This document shows, piece by piece, positions 13,291 to 24,454 of a DNA stretch of 64,000 nucleotides (position 1 is its first letter; each line of letters starts with the position of its first letter). Source of the stretch: Mikania micrantha (Eukaryota > Streptophyta > Magnoliopsida > Asterales > Asteraceae); the NCBI GenBank assembly GCA_009363875.1, contig CM018694.1, forward strand, positions 2,914,001-2,978,000, given 5' to 3'. The position numbers and the translations under genes are program-made. A model generated the notes under the pieces. It was given only the letters and a program-made list of their open reading frames with translations, was not told the DNA's origin and made no database searches.

Positions 13291-13815
13291 TTCTCACTTA
13301 TTCATTTTAATCTCTTTGAGTGATCATATCTAATCTTCTTATTGGAAAACATGCTTTTATTCTTTAGTGATTTCTATTTATCCAAAGTTGTTATTCCTAA
13401 GAAGTTATATTAAGATAGCAAATTTCTGAGTATCAGAAATCATTTCACTTCCCATTGAACAACTTTACCTAACTGTCCAATAAAATCTTTTTTGTATATT
13501 TATATTTCACTCCGCCTAAACTTATAGATAGACTCAAAAATCTTTTTGTTCTTTTTTTAAATTTGCTCCCCCTAAATTTGTGATATAAAAATTAAATAAA
13601 ACAAAACACAAATTTTAACGTATTTACAAACACTGTTTTAATCAAAACTTATTAGTTTGAGTGAGGCGAGCAAGTGGTGGAAGCGAGCTGTATTGAACGG
13701 TTTGGTGAAAAGATCCGCAAGATTGTCATCGGTGTGGACCCTTTCAAGATGGATAAGCTTACGTTGGAAACAAACCTGGATAAAGTGAATCAGGATGTCA
13801 TCTATGTAGACCCTT
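13290..13815 (-). pseudogene. Copia remnant: end of RNase H and 3' flank
   Basis: On the minus strand, 13640-13800 reads like the extreme C-terminus of a Copia polyprotein (H-T-D-D-N-L-A-D-L-F-T-K followed by R-F-H-H-L). Beyond it is a purine-rich aggggg stretch at about 13565-13575, usual after Copia pol. A segment coding I-H-L-E-R-V occurs twice within 70 bp, a small internal duplication. It is fused directly to a Ty3 integrase fragment of element C. Only this 3' piece of the Copia element remains. Confidence 0.6.
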
Positions 13816-15058
13816 TCAAGATGGATACGCTTACCATTCCACCATAAATGTTGCCTAAGATCTCGATACATCTTTGTTAATCCAGGATGAATAGAAAATG
13901 GTGAACTACGTGCCTCAGATAATAATGATTCCTGAAGTGCTGCATTATCAGGAACACATAGTCATTTGCCACACCATATATCTTTGTTTTCATCTATCCA
14001 GAACTCATATTGTTTCCCGATTTCTAAGTTCTTTGTTATCGCCCACAACTCATCGTCTTCTTTTTTAGCTTATTTAATTTGAGAGATTAAATCAGACTCA
14101 ATCTGAAATTTGGAAAGGTATCCATCTGAGTTACCTACTTGGAAGCGAATATTCAGTCTTTCAAGATCATTAATAATCTCTCGTTGTAATTGCAAGGACG
14201 ATAACATCTCTGAAATTTTCCGGCTAAAGGCATCGGCAACAACATTAGCCTTTCCTAGATGATATTGAATATTAGCATAGAAGTTTTTCAACAATTCTAA
14301 CCAACATCTCTGACGCATGTTTAACTCTTTCTGAGTGAAGATATACTTCAAACTCTCGGTGAAAATGTCACAAGAATCTCCGTATAGGAAATGTCTCCAG
14401 ATCTTCAATGCAAAAATAACAGCAGCTAGTTCGAGATCATGTGTTAGATAATTAACCTCATAAGGTTTCAATTTCCGAGAAGCATGGGCAATAACCTTAC
14501 CGTGTTGCATGAACACACAACCTAATCCTTTCTTAGAAGCATCACTATAAATTTGGTATCCGCCTATGCCCGATGGTAAAATGAGAACCGGAGAAGATAC
14601 CAATCTTTTCTTCAATTCTTGAAAACTATTCTCAAATTCATCATTCCATGAATACTTGACTTCTTTTCTTAGCAGTTGAGTAAGAGGTAAAATGGTCTTC
14701 GAGAATCTTTCAACAAATCTATGATAAAAACCTATTAGGCCCAAAAACCTTCGGATTTCTGTAACCGAGGTAGGTTTTGGCCATTTTGTGATAGCTTCAA
14801 CCTTTGCTAGGTCCATCATGATTCCATCAGTAGAAATTACATGACCCAAAAATGCAACTTTGTCAAGCCATAAGTCGCACTTTGAAAATTTTGCGTATAG
14901 TTTCTTCTATCGTAAGATTTCAAGTGCCGCTCGAAGATGTTCTTCATGTTCTTTCTTACTTTTCGAGTATACAAGAATATCATCGATGAATACAATGACA
15001 AACTTGTCAAGAAACTCATGAAATACCCAGTTCATCAAATCCAGGAACACGGCTGGAG
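13816..15058 (-). pseudogene. Element C pol, downstream half (late RT, RNase H, integrase start)
   Basis: Minus-strand degenerate Ty3 pol. Nearest the right end (14950-15010) is the RT catalytic F-I-D-D followed by L-V-Y-S. The open piece 14070-14849 carries the end of RT (F-L-G-L-I-G-F-Y), RNase H (S-D-A-S-K-K-G-L) and R-K-L-K-P-Y-E. 13816-13990 holds the integrase N-terminal finger region (S-I-H-P-G and M-Y-R-D-L-R-Q-H-L-W-W). Stops and frameshifts interrupt it. The upstream half lies beyond 35528: the frame is continuous across the D insertion, F-G-L-T-N on one side and A-P-A-V on the other. Confidence 0.85.
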
Positions 15059-15063
15059 CATTG

Positions 15064-15903
15064 TGTCACACCCCGAGCCGACGCTGATCGACTTTCCCGC
15101 CGGGCGGAATGGTCCCGGGGCATGATATCGTGTGATCATCGGGATGATCACATTGTATACATAGCACAACATTTGAGAATAACTAAAGCACAACATAATT
15201 TAAACTAGGATTACAAAGTTAAATTACAATTGTCTCGTTTGATAATTAACAATGTAAACCTAACCAAAAGAATCATGAGTTTACTATCTTGTAACTGTAC
15301 AAGATATAAAAAATGATTCACAAGTAACAAAAAAAATATGTGCTTCCAAAAGCTACTAGGTCCTCTATCTGGGCATCCTAGTATGCATCTTGAAATCTTA
15401 ACCATCACGTGAGAAAACAGGTAAGAAAAAAAGTCAACACATGGTTGGTGAGTTCATAAAGTTTTGTATTTGAAAAAGAGTTTCAACAAGCCGTTTATAA
15501 TGATAACCTTAACCTCAGTAATAACACATGTCCTATCCAATCAAGTATGCTTATATATACGGCATAAGTAGGGTCAAGCCCAGCCGCCAGCCCACCACAT
15601 ACCAGACCGCATATCATATTGTTATTACTGATAACTAAGCGTTTCACTCCCTACCAATTCCACATTCAACATAGTCTTTGAATTTTGGTTATTCGATTTC
15701 CAATTCATTAGAGTTCGAAAACCAAGTGTGACAACCGGTACACGAGCTACCATGAGTCTGAAATCCAAGGGTGTACACAACCACAGTGTAGGATATTGTG
15801 TTACGAGAGTGACGATAACGATATTAAACAACAACCAAAATACACGGATTATTCCTAAAAGAGTTAAGAAAATGCATTGAATCAGACAAACATGAATCAA
15901 AAT
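15064..15903 (-). repeat. Solo LTR D, segment 1 of 3
   Basis: Begins TGTCACACCCC on the + strand (LTR 3' end on the minus strand) directly after cattg (15059-15063). The matching cattg is at 35524-35528. Contains the recurrent inverted motif GTCAAC...GGTTGGTGAG at 15433-15452. Interrupted at 15904 by LTR F, continuing at 18550. No coding content. Confidence 0.8.
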
Positions 15904-18549
15904 TGTTGGTGCATGTACTGTCCCTAGGTCTGTATTTTGTATGACTTGGATTGTATAAAGTTTATATCAGTAATGAAATCGATTATTCTGTATTGTTCGT
16001 ATGTTTAATTGAGTTTAAAATGTGTAACTATGTTTGACTTTGACTTTGACTATGTTACAGACCCATTCGTGCGAATGGTACCTACGAATGAGTACTTTCG
16101 CATGAATGAACGACTAGCGAATGACTGAGGCGAACGAATGAGTCACTCGCATGACTCATTCAGTTGACCAGCCCATTCGGCTGAGCCATTCGCCCGAATG
16201 AGTGTTTCGCACAACTCATTCGGCCGAATGAGCTCAGTCTATATATAGACCTGCAAACATAATGTTTTATATCACTTCTCTGACCCTTGAGCACTCCCTG
16301 TCATTCTCCTAGGGTTTTGAGACGCCTCTCCCTGTCCAACTTCGTTTCTCACCCCGTGGTGCTTCGATTTCGATAAAAACATTGATTCTACATCATCGGA
16401 TTGCCATAAGGCTTGGTGATTTCGATTGGAAAACCCTTGAATAGGATTCCGCACTATTCAAGGGCCTACTGAGCAGAATCCGCAAGGAACCGACTATTGA
16501 TTTCGATTGGAAAACCCTTCGATTTCGGTTTTCGATCCAAATCATCATATTACAGACTGTTGATTTGAGATTTTCGAAAACCGTGAGTTTCTTAGTCTCC
16601 ATGTTACTGTTTCATTAGAAAACCGTGGGTTTTTCGGGTTGTTTTGATCAATAGTGCATTCCAAAAGCTTAGGGATATTTTCCAGAGGTTGTGTATCAAA
16701 TTTGGTGCTCAGATTCGATCAAAATCCAAAGATATCGAAATTTTTGTTGCTGAAAAGCCCAGTTTATGCGAATGAGTTACCCTATTTAATAGAGGTCTTT
16801 CGGCCGAATGAGTCATTCACTTCAATTTCTTCATTCAGTCATACTGTGTGAAACCCTTTTTCGCCCGAAGCACTTATTCGCTCCTCCTCTCCATTTTTCA
16901 TCATCTCTTTAACTACACTGATCATATTTCACATTTTGATTGTTTCAGGTAGTGTTGGGATCAAGATCCTTGAATTTTTGACCGTAGATTGAACCCTAAC
17001 TGTTCGAATTTTTGGGGTTTTAGGGCTCGAATCTGTGCAACTCAAATAATCAAACAAAATGAACTTTGATGCTTCTGAAACCAGTTCTAAAACGTTAATC
17101 GGATCTCTCTGAACTAAATGTTACCATTTTTGTGGTCTGATTTGTGCTTTTGAAAAATTTGGGATTTTAAGTTCTTTGGTAGACCGAATGACTTCCATTC
17201 GCATCACAGGGTCGACCGAATGAGGTCATTCGGGCCATCTGATCATGCGAATGAGTGGGTTCAACCAAATGACTTCATTAGTGTTTCATTCGTATGGCAC
17301 CATTCATTCGTCCAGTTTTCTCATTCGGCTGAGTCTCATTCGGATGGTGTATGCTCATTCGCACCATTTAAATACTTGTGTTAAAATTTTGAATTTGTTC
17401 AATTGTTTACTGAACTGACTTGTTGTTTTTCTTGTTTTTCAGTATGGCAGGCTACAAGGCTTTTCTGAAAGTGCTTTCCATTCAGATCCGGCATGGATAT
17501 CAAACGCGAAGCACAGCCGGATGACTCTCATAAACTGTAAAGCATGCTCCATGTCTCCAACATCAAACAATATCTGACATCTGTATAAGGTCTTCACGTC
17601 TTCTAGCGACAGATTTGTCAGCCACAGATCAGCATGGGTGACGATCCATGTGGATATGTTGTTAGATTTGATACACTAAATGATATCTTTACAGTACAAA
17701 ACAATGTCAGCAATAGATCCAACGTGACTTTTGTATGGATGACGATTCATACAGATGTCAGTATGAGTCTTTTAATGCTGATATAAGATAATAATTTTAA
17801 TAAAATAAATTTCACCAAAACAAATTAATAAACAATCAAAATTTTAAAACACACAGCCATTCGTGCGAATGAACCCTCATTCCTACGAATAGGTTTATTC
17901 AGTGAAGATTTACAGCCACAGAGTCATTCGGCCGAATGGGAGTCATTCGTACGATTGACTCATTCGTGCGACAACACAGCTATAAAAGCAACACTTCGTT
18001 TTTCAAACCCAATTTTCACCCAACTTTCTCTACCGAAACCCTCGTTCGCCCTCTCGATTTTTCAGCCATTTCCACACGAAATCGAACCATTCCACCGTCT
18101 AAATCGTGCATATTTCAACCCCAACACCTCCATTTCAAGATTTCAACCATTTCCAACCTATTCTGGCCAAATACGAGCACCACAGTGAGTATTAGCACAG
18201 ATCTTTTGCACCAAAACACTCTAAAACGTTCTACCATCATTTTCAACCATAAAAAAACCATAAACAACCACCGATTTCAAAAATGGCGTTCTTGCAGGCG
18301 AATGATCCGTATGAAGGGCTCATTCGTACAAATGAGATACCTCATTCGATGAGAAAAGTCACCAGAATGAGCCTCTGGACGAATGAGCAACCACATGAAT
18401 GACATGGACTCATTCTTATGGGACAACCATACGAGTGAAGGCATATTCACACGAATTGATCACCAGAATGAGAGTATGCATTTGCATCATTACATTATGT
18501 GAATGAAGGTCATTCGCACGAATAGGTCATTCGCACCATGAGGAGACCA
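15904..18549 (+). mobile_element. Solo LTR-like element F, about 2.65 kb
   Basis: Starts TGTTGGTGCATG and ends GAGACCA, flanked by perfect 5-bp duplication aaaat (15899-15903 and 18550-18554). No terminal repeat pair, gag or pol is seen, so a solo LTR is the simplest reading. It carries dozens of arms CATTCG / CGAATG, including perfect palindromes CATTCGGCCGAATG (for example near 16218 and 17934). TATA-like boxes stand at about 16240 (tatatata) and 17981 (ctataaaagc), both just after motif clusters. ORFs inside it are not supported. Confidence 0.7.
16061..16250 (+). promoter_or_regulatory. CATTCG-CGAATG palindrome cluster plus TATA box in LTR F
   Basis: About ten CATTCG or CGAATG arms in 170 bp, several paired into palindromes with a 2-nt centre, followed at 16240-16247 by tatatata. 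The arrangement fits a U3 core promoter. A second cluster with a ctataaaagc box lies at 17855-17990, further arms at 16760-16870 and 17180-17360. Confidence 0.5.
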
Positions 18550-21205
18550 AAAATGGCTAAGTGTTAAACGTCCTATCGAACACAATTTGTATCGATAGAA
18601 CCGAACCGCAGACCAGATTTTAAATCTAATCAAAATAAAATAAATAAAAACACATTTTCCAATATCACATCAAGACACAGACACAGAGTCGATCGGACTA
18701 TAAACATGGAGTCTTGTGCCAGCATAAGCCCACTGCTCTTGTTAACGACAGTGGCTGTGATGATGATGATGATGATGATGATGATGGTTATGACAATGAC
18801 AATGGTTATGTGATAAGGTTTATGTTTATGAACTGATGTTTTCATGTAAATTATGCTTTACTCATTATGAGAAAATAGTCCTATGAAAAAGTATATGTTT
18901 GAGAAAGTATATGTTTGAAAAAGTATATGGTAAGAAACATCTGCTAATAATAGTTTATAGATGAAATCATAGTGTTTCAAGCATAAACATAACAACATTG
19001 TAAAGAAATATTGTAAACAAGTATACATTTCAATAGTAAACAAGTTCTAAAACATGACAAATATTTATAAAAAACATTTATATAAAACATTTTAACATGT
19101 TTCTCAGTCCCGAAGTAAAATAAAATAGTTTGAAAAGGGACAAATGAACTCACCTGTGTTGTAGACTACTTGTAGGAACTAAGAATGTGCTCGCTCATTT
19201 TTTGTATCGATGGTAACATCAACACCTGATTTCATTGATTTGTATTGTAAGTGTTTATAGTTGTTGATATTGTGTTTGGATCCAAGTGTGTGACTATGTG
19301 TCCTATATAACTCTATTGTGAGTTGCTAAGTGTTTAGTCTATATTGCCTTATTAGTTTAAACTTCTAACTCTTACCCAAAGTAAGTAAATCCTAACTTAG
19401 TTAAGAAAGGTTTATGTTTAAAAAGATATGTTTTGAGGTATAAAAAGGAAGTTCGGTTACAAATTGTACTTAATTTAAAAGAAAGTTAGCTCATTTTATA
19501 AAATCTAATTTTCTTTTGCAAAAATACTTAATATTACCTTATAAAATTTATTTACATACATTTAATCAGTACATTTTAAATAAAATCTAAGTTTAGTCAT
19601 GAAACATTAAGTTTGAAATCTTAGAACTTAGACTAAACTTGTCAAGTTTAGTCTAAGTACTTAAATAGTCTTTTGGAACTTGTTATCTTGAGGAAACTCT
19701 TGTGTTTGTTCGAAATAAAGTCCTTGAAATTAATCTCATTGGATTTGATAATCCAAGATTAATATCAATGATGATAATGACAGTATCGAAGGCATTAGAA
19801 TCATGCAACACATGATCAACTCCAAAAATCCTTAACCTATCCTATCACAAGTAATTCCATCCTTTGGTTAATGATTTTCTTTGTTTTTGACCATAAGTAG
19901 CCTATGAATCATTTGTTTATAATTTTGATAGGTTGTAGCATGTTAGTTTTTGCGTAACACCTTTGTATCGATGATGTCCTTATTCGATTAACAATTGGTA
20001 AACCCTAATAACCCTTGTCCGACATTACTACCCTTAACCTTATCTCATGTCCTTAGATTCGACCCATGTGACTTCATTTATAGCTCATTTCCCTTGGATT
20101 GAACATGGCAAGTTAATATCGATGAGACCCAGCAGCATCGATACTAAACAGACCCATCGAAATTACCAAGTTCCATGGGTTGACTAATATCGACATTCTA
20201 TGTTCATCCACGGCCAATATCGATGGTTCTTGTGTTCATTCTCCTTGGACTTAACTGGATCAGTAGTCTCAACAAGGCCTAGGGCCATCGATACTATTAC
20301 TATCGATGCTAGCCTTAGGAAAACTCAGTTGAGAGTTGTCGATACTGACAAGTTCAATGGTGACTTAATATCGACAATTTCCACCTTCGAACTTAGCAAT
20401 ATTGACCAGCTTCCATTCCCAGCTCCTTGCACCGTCGAGACTAGCAGTGTCAACCTTAGTATCGATGGACCATGGTCGTCGAACTTAGTAAGTTCGATGA
20501 GGAAACAGTGGAACCTTTTCCCAGCCATCAATACTAAGATGTTCAATGCTCTTCCGTCGATATTGTTGGTTTCCAGAAATCCTATCCACGTTTGAACCTT
20601 CTAAACTTTAAATCAACTTGTTCCTTGAGTTCCTAACCCATTTTCATGCATATCCTAGTCAAATTCAGGTGCTTAAACCGGTTTCAAAGCTCAAAAGCTG
20701 AAAATGAGAAAACCCTAAACAACCGCACCTTCTCTCTAAATTTACGAGCATTTGAGCTTGTTTCACCACAGATCCTTCGTACTTCCTTGTTCTCCCCATT
20801 CCAACAATCGTTTTTGACTATAAGAACGTCAATTTTGGTGAAGATTTGGGTGGGTAGAGTGTGCTAGAAGGTAGAGAGAGTAGAGAGAGAAATAGACAAC
20901 AATTTGAGAAGAGAGATGGAAAAATCTGCAATTGTGGAGGAAGAAGGAGGTGTTTTAGTGCTTTTATAGCCCGGGTGTGTTCAGTTTCATTAGGTATCAT
21001 TTTAACGCGCCGTTTTCATAATGTTACGTAAAATTACGCAATTTTGTAAAAATGAAAGGTTTTTTTAAATTTTTTATAAGTGGTAATTCCTAATAAATTA
21101 ACTAAATATCTTTTTATTATTTTTAACAATTCGAAAACGTTTATTTTTATCGTTTCATCGGCTCGTATCGTTTTCACAGTTATTCGTACAAATCGTCACC
21201 CATAC
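18550..21205 (-). repeat. Solo LTR D, segment 2 of 3
   Basis: Continuation of D after LTR F. Contains an ACTCACCTG phrase near 19150 shared with LTR E, a (GAT)n run at 18757-18786, an ATCGAT motif cluster at 20115-20570 and a minus-strand TATA box (gctataaaag read on the minus strand, 20961-20970). The 21080-21205 stretch aligns with 23885-24010 of LTR E. It ends with catac (21201-21205), the target duplication of LTR E. Confidence 0.75.
20115..20570 (-). promoter_or_regulatory. ATCGAT/ATCGAC motif cluster in LTR D
   Basis: About a dozen ATCGAT, ATCGAC or GTCGAT words in 450 bp, far above expectation. The cluster lies about 400-850 bp downstream of the minus-strand TATA box at 20961-20970, so within transcribed LTR if that box is used. 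The ORFs here (20200-20595 and its antisense) are by-products of the repeats. Confidence 0.5.
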
Positions 21206-24200
21206 TGTAACACCCCGACCGATGGCGGAAACGTCGGGATGCCACGAGGGATGTGTAGATTGTTCAAAAGCTCGTGGGCATCTAAATCAAATCATCATAT
21301 ATCATTTAATCAACAAAATTAATTACACAAAAATCATGTTCATCATGAAATAGTTACATCCAATACAAAAGAGAATTAACTATTTAACTAAATTCACATC
21401 GCCAGAATTTCAGTTAATTAGCTAAGTCCAAGATCCTATATGATGATGTCCAAAAGTGTAGGTTCCATCTTCATCAACCTACTTAGCCTCATTACCTGAA
21501 ACATGTAAAAATCAAGTGTCAACTACAAAGTAGTTGGTGAGTAATCATAAGTTTTATATTTAAAACAAAGGTTTTTCAAAAAGGGTTTCAAAAGTCTATA
21601 TTTTCTTGATAACATCCGCATGAACACCTGTGAGATAATCCAACACATTAACCAATTACACAATCAAACACACAAACCAAACACATAACCACATATATTC
21701 ATGAATCATAATAAGTCAATCATATGTTCAATCAACCAATAATAATCCATCAATGTTCTCAATTATGTATGTGACCATACATGTATCATTGTATATGACC
21801 GAGGTCAACAACAATGACGCACGGAGTTGTGGAAACATCCACGTGACAATACATGCAAACATTGAGGAAGACCGAAGTCAACTTCAACGAATACACGGAG
21901 TTGTGGAAACATCCACGTGACAATACATGCAGTCGTTGCAAATGACACAAAGTCATTAGCTTCAACTCATGGAATAGTGACAATACATGCAGTCGTTACG
22001 GATGACCAAAGTCATTAGTAAAAACTCATGGAATATGACGATCCATAACTATGGATCTCATACAAGTAAATAAGTGTCATCCCTGTGTTATCAAGTCAAT
22101 ATATAAATTGGTATACATGTTTCACCTCCGAGTGTCAAAACAAATAGTTTAAAAGAAAGGGAGGGTATGAGAACTCACCTGAATCCTTAGAATCAGTGTT
22201 TCTGTAATATGCGCGCTCGCGTAGATAACTCAAAGCAACTCAACAATCTGTAGTTAATAGGTGTTTGTGTTTATGAGTATACTTGACTTAATTTAATTAA
22301 ATAACCATAAGTGCTTCTCCTCATCATTAGACGTATTGTTACTTAGTTTGTTAAATCCTAAGTAAGATAGATTTACACCACTTTATGTAAATGTTCGTCG
22401 TTAAAATATAATTTAAACTTGCTATAGTCAAATTATCTTTTAAGGATAAATTATTATGAGGTAATATGGGTATTCTCATAGATAACCCTTATCCTACCCT
22501 TAACTATGCATACATATCCCATGTTTTGCATGCAAGTCTGATTAGATGGTCTTTATACATCCTAATTAATAAAATTTCAATTTAGACTTAAGAAATATAC
22601 TTAGCTTAGTCTAATAAGTGTTCGTATATCATATCTCATAAATTAAGCTTTCCTTTATTTAATAAAGGTGACAATTAGATTAGCTCATGCATGTGTTAAA
22701 TCAAATCTCCATAATTCCTTGTTCATTTAATCTTTTACTCAAAGTTATGTAAGTAAAACAAAAGGTGATAGCCATATTTGCTCATGCATGCATGCTTCTC
22801 ATATATGTGTATATGTACATACATAATCTTGCCTCCCATTACTCCTTAATCTCTTAATTATATGTGTTTAAATTTTGTCTCCCCATGGGCAGCGAACCTT
22901 TTTACCCACAGAGATAGGTTCGGCCCAATCATAATAAGGTTCGGCTCTATTGGGTTCGGTGGTGAGCAAAGGTTCGGCCAAGTCCTAGGGTTCGGCCAAC
23001 CCTAGGTTCGTCAAAGAGAGTTGGCTACCATGGTTCGCTGAATGCAGTCCCACGAACCCTTAGTCCATAGGTTCGCCACCTTCTAGGGTTCGTTCTGCAT
23101 ACACCTGGGTTCGTCAGTGGAAGGCTCGGCTGACCAAGGTTCGGCCAGTGATTAGGGTTCGGCACATGTAGGTTCGGTGCTCAAGGGTTCGGCTAACCCT
23201 TTTTCCCGCTGTACGTGAGACCCAGGGGGTTCGGCCCCTGCTGTACGTGAACCAAGAAGGTTCGGCTGTCCATCTAGGCCGTGAACCACTGCCGACCATC
23301 ATCTTCCTAGAATCATTTCTGTTACGAGAGTGTTTCTAGGGTATCCACATGATTAATACAAGTTTATTTCAATAATCCTAAGAGTTTACTTAAGGTTAAG
23401 CATCAACAAATTATAGGGTTCGAGATTTACAACAAAACCGTGAAAAATACTTCAGATTTACCTCGATTCATGGATCAAACGTATGGTTTCTTCGTAAGGT
23501 CTTGTTCCTCTTGAGCACGCGGTCGTGTAGGCAACAAGATCTCGTGAATCCGTCAAGAAACGAGCTCAAAAAGCTAGAGAGAAGGTGGAGAAATGTGGAG
23601 TGTGTGTGTTTTTAGAGAGAGAGAGAGTTTGAGAGAATGAAGAAGATGGTGGAGTCTTCCACCACTTATGGCTATCCCGTTCCCGTGCATTTGGTCTCGT
23701 CTTTATCGCGATAACAATATTAAATGATCGGTTATGCTCGTAATTATAATTAAAACATTAAAGTGTTTAAATAAACGTTTTAAATAAAATAAATTTAAAT
23801 GAAATCGTTTAAATACAATAATTCCGTTTAATCTCATTAAAATAATTATTTAAGTAACTTAATTTCTGCGTTTCCGTTTAAGGTCGTGATTCCTAGTAAA
23901 TATTTTTACTTTCCATTTATTAATTTAATATCGTTAGATATTATTTACATATCTCGTCGAAACGCGTTACTTACGTACGTATTCGTAAAGATCGTCACCT
24001 TTGCCAATCCAACGCTCGTATCGTATTTCGATTTGATTTACGATTTATGGAATATCATTTCAGAATATTATTCTTAATAATTATATTCATGTGAATCATC
24101 ACCCACGCGAATACATTTATCAAGTTAATATCTCTGAATTAATATTCGCGTTTAAATAATGTTCGTAACCTCACCATCGCGTAATTGTTCTTCAACTATC

Positions 24201-24454
24201 CTTTCATTATTTAATTAACTTTAATATTATCAAACCCAATCCAAACCCACTAAACCAAGTCACTGACACATCCATGATAGACCGAAATATGCATATGTAT
24301 AGGGCATATGCAGAGGTAGATCGCAACGTCCCCTACACCGTCCCACCGCTATTTAGATAAACCATGACCATCTGTCCTTGACTATGTTTAGCAACCATAC
24401 TAACAACTAACTCCATACTCCTTTCCAATTCAAACCAATAATCATAATCATTAA
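21206..24454 (-). repeat. Solo LTR E, main segment
   Basis: Starts TGTAACACCCCGACC on the + strand after catac, and is related to LTR D throughout: inverted motif GTCAAC...GTTGGTGAG at 21518-21541, ACTCACCTG near 22175, a GGTTCG cluster, then the shared region from 23885. Element 2 interrupts it at 24455; the remaining 220 bp lie at 34908-35127, ending gatgttac before catac. Total about 3.5 kb, without gag or pol. Confidence 0.75.
22910..23275 (-). promoter_or_regulatory. GGTTCG(GCC) motif cluster in LTR E
   Basis: I count about 16 copies of GGTTCG, most extended to GGTTCGGC, in roughly 370 bp. It occupies about the same place in LTR E as the ATCGAT cluster does in LTR D. The small minus-strand ORF here is a product of the repeats. 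Confidence 0.55.

Noticed and set aside
17936..18352. 138-residue ORF in LTR F
   Set aside because: Low-complexity Phe/Ser/Thr/Asn composition, starting inside the palindrome cluster of an LTR; no family resemblance.
20200..20595. 131-residue ORF in LTR D
   Set aside because: Overlaps the ATCGAT repeat cluster with an antisense ORF also open; explained by the repeats.
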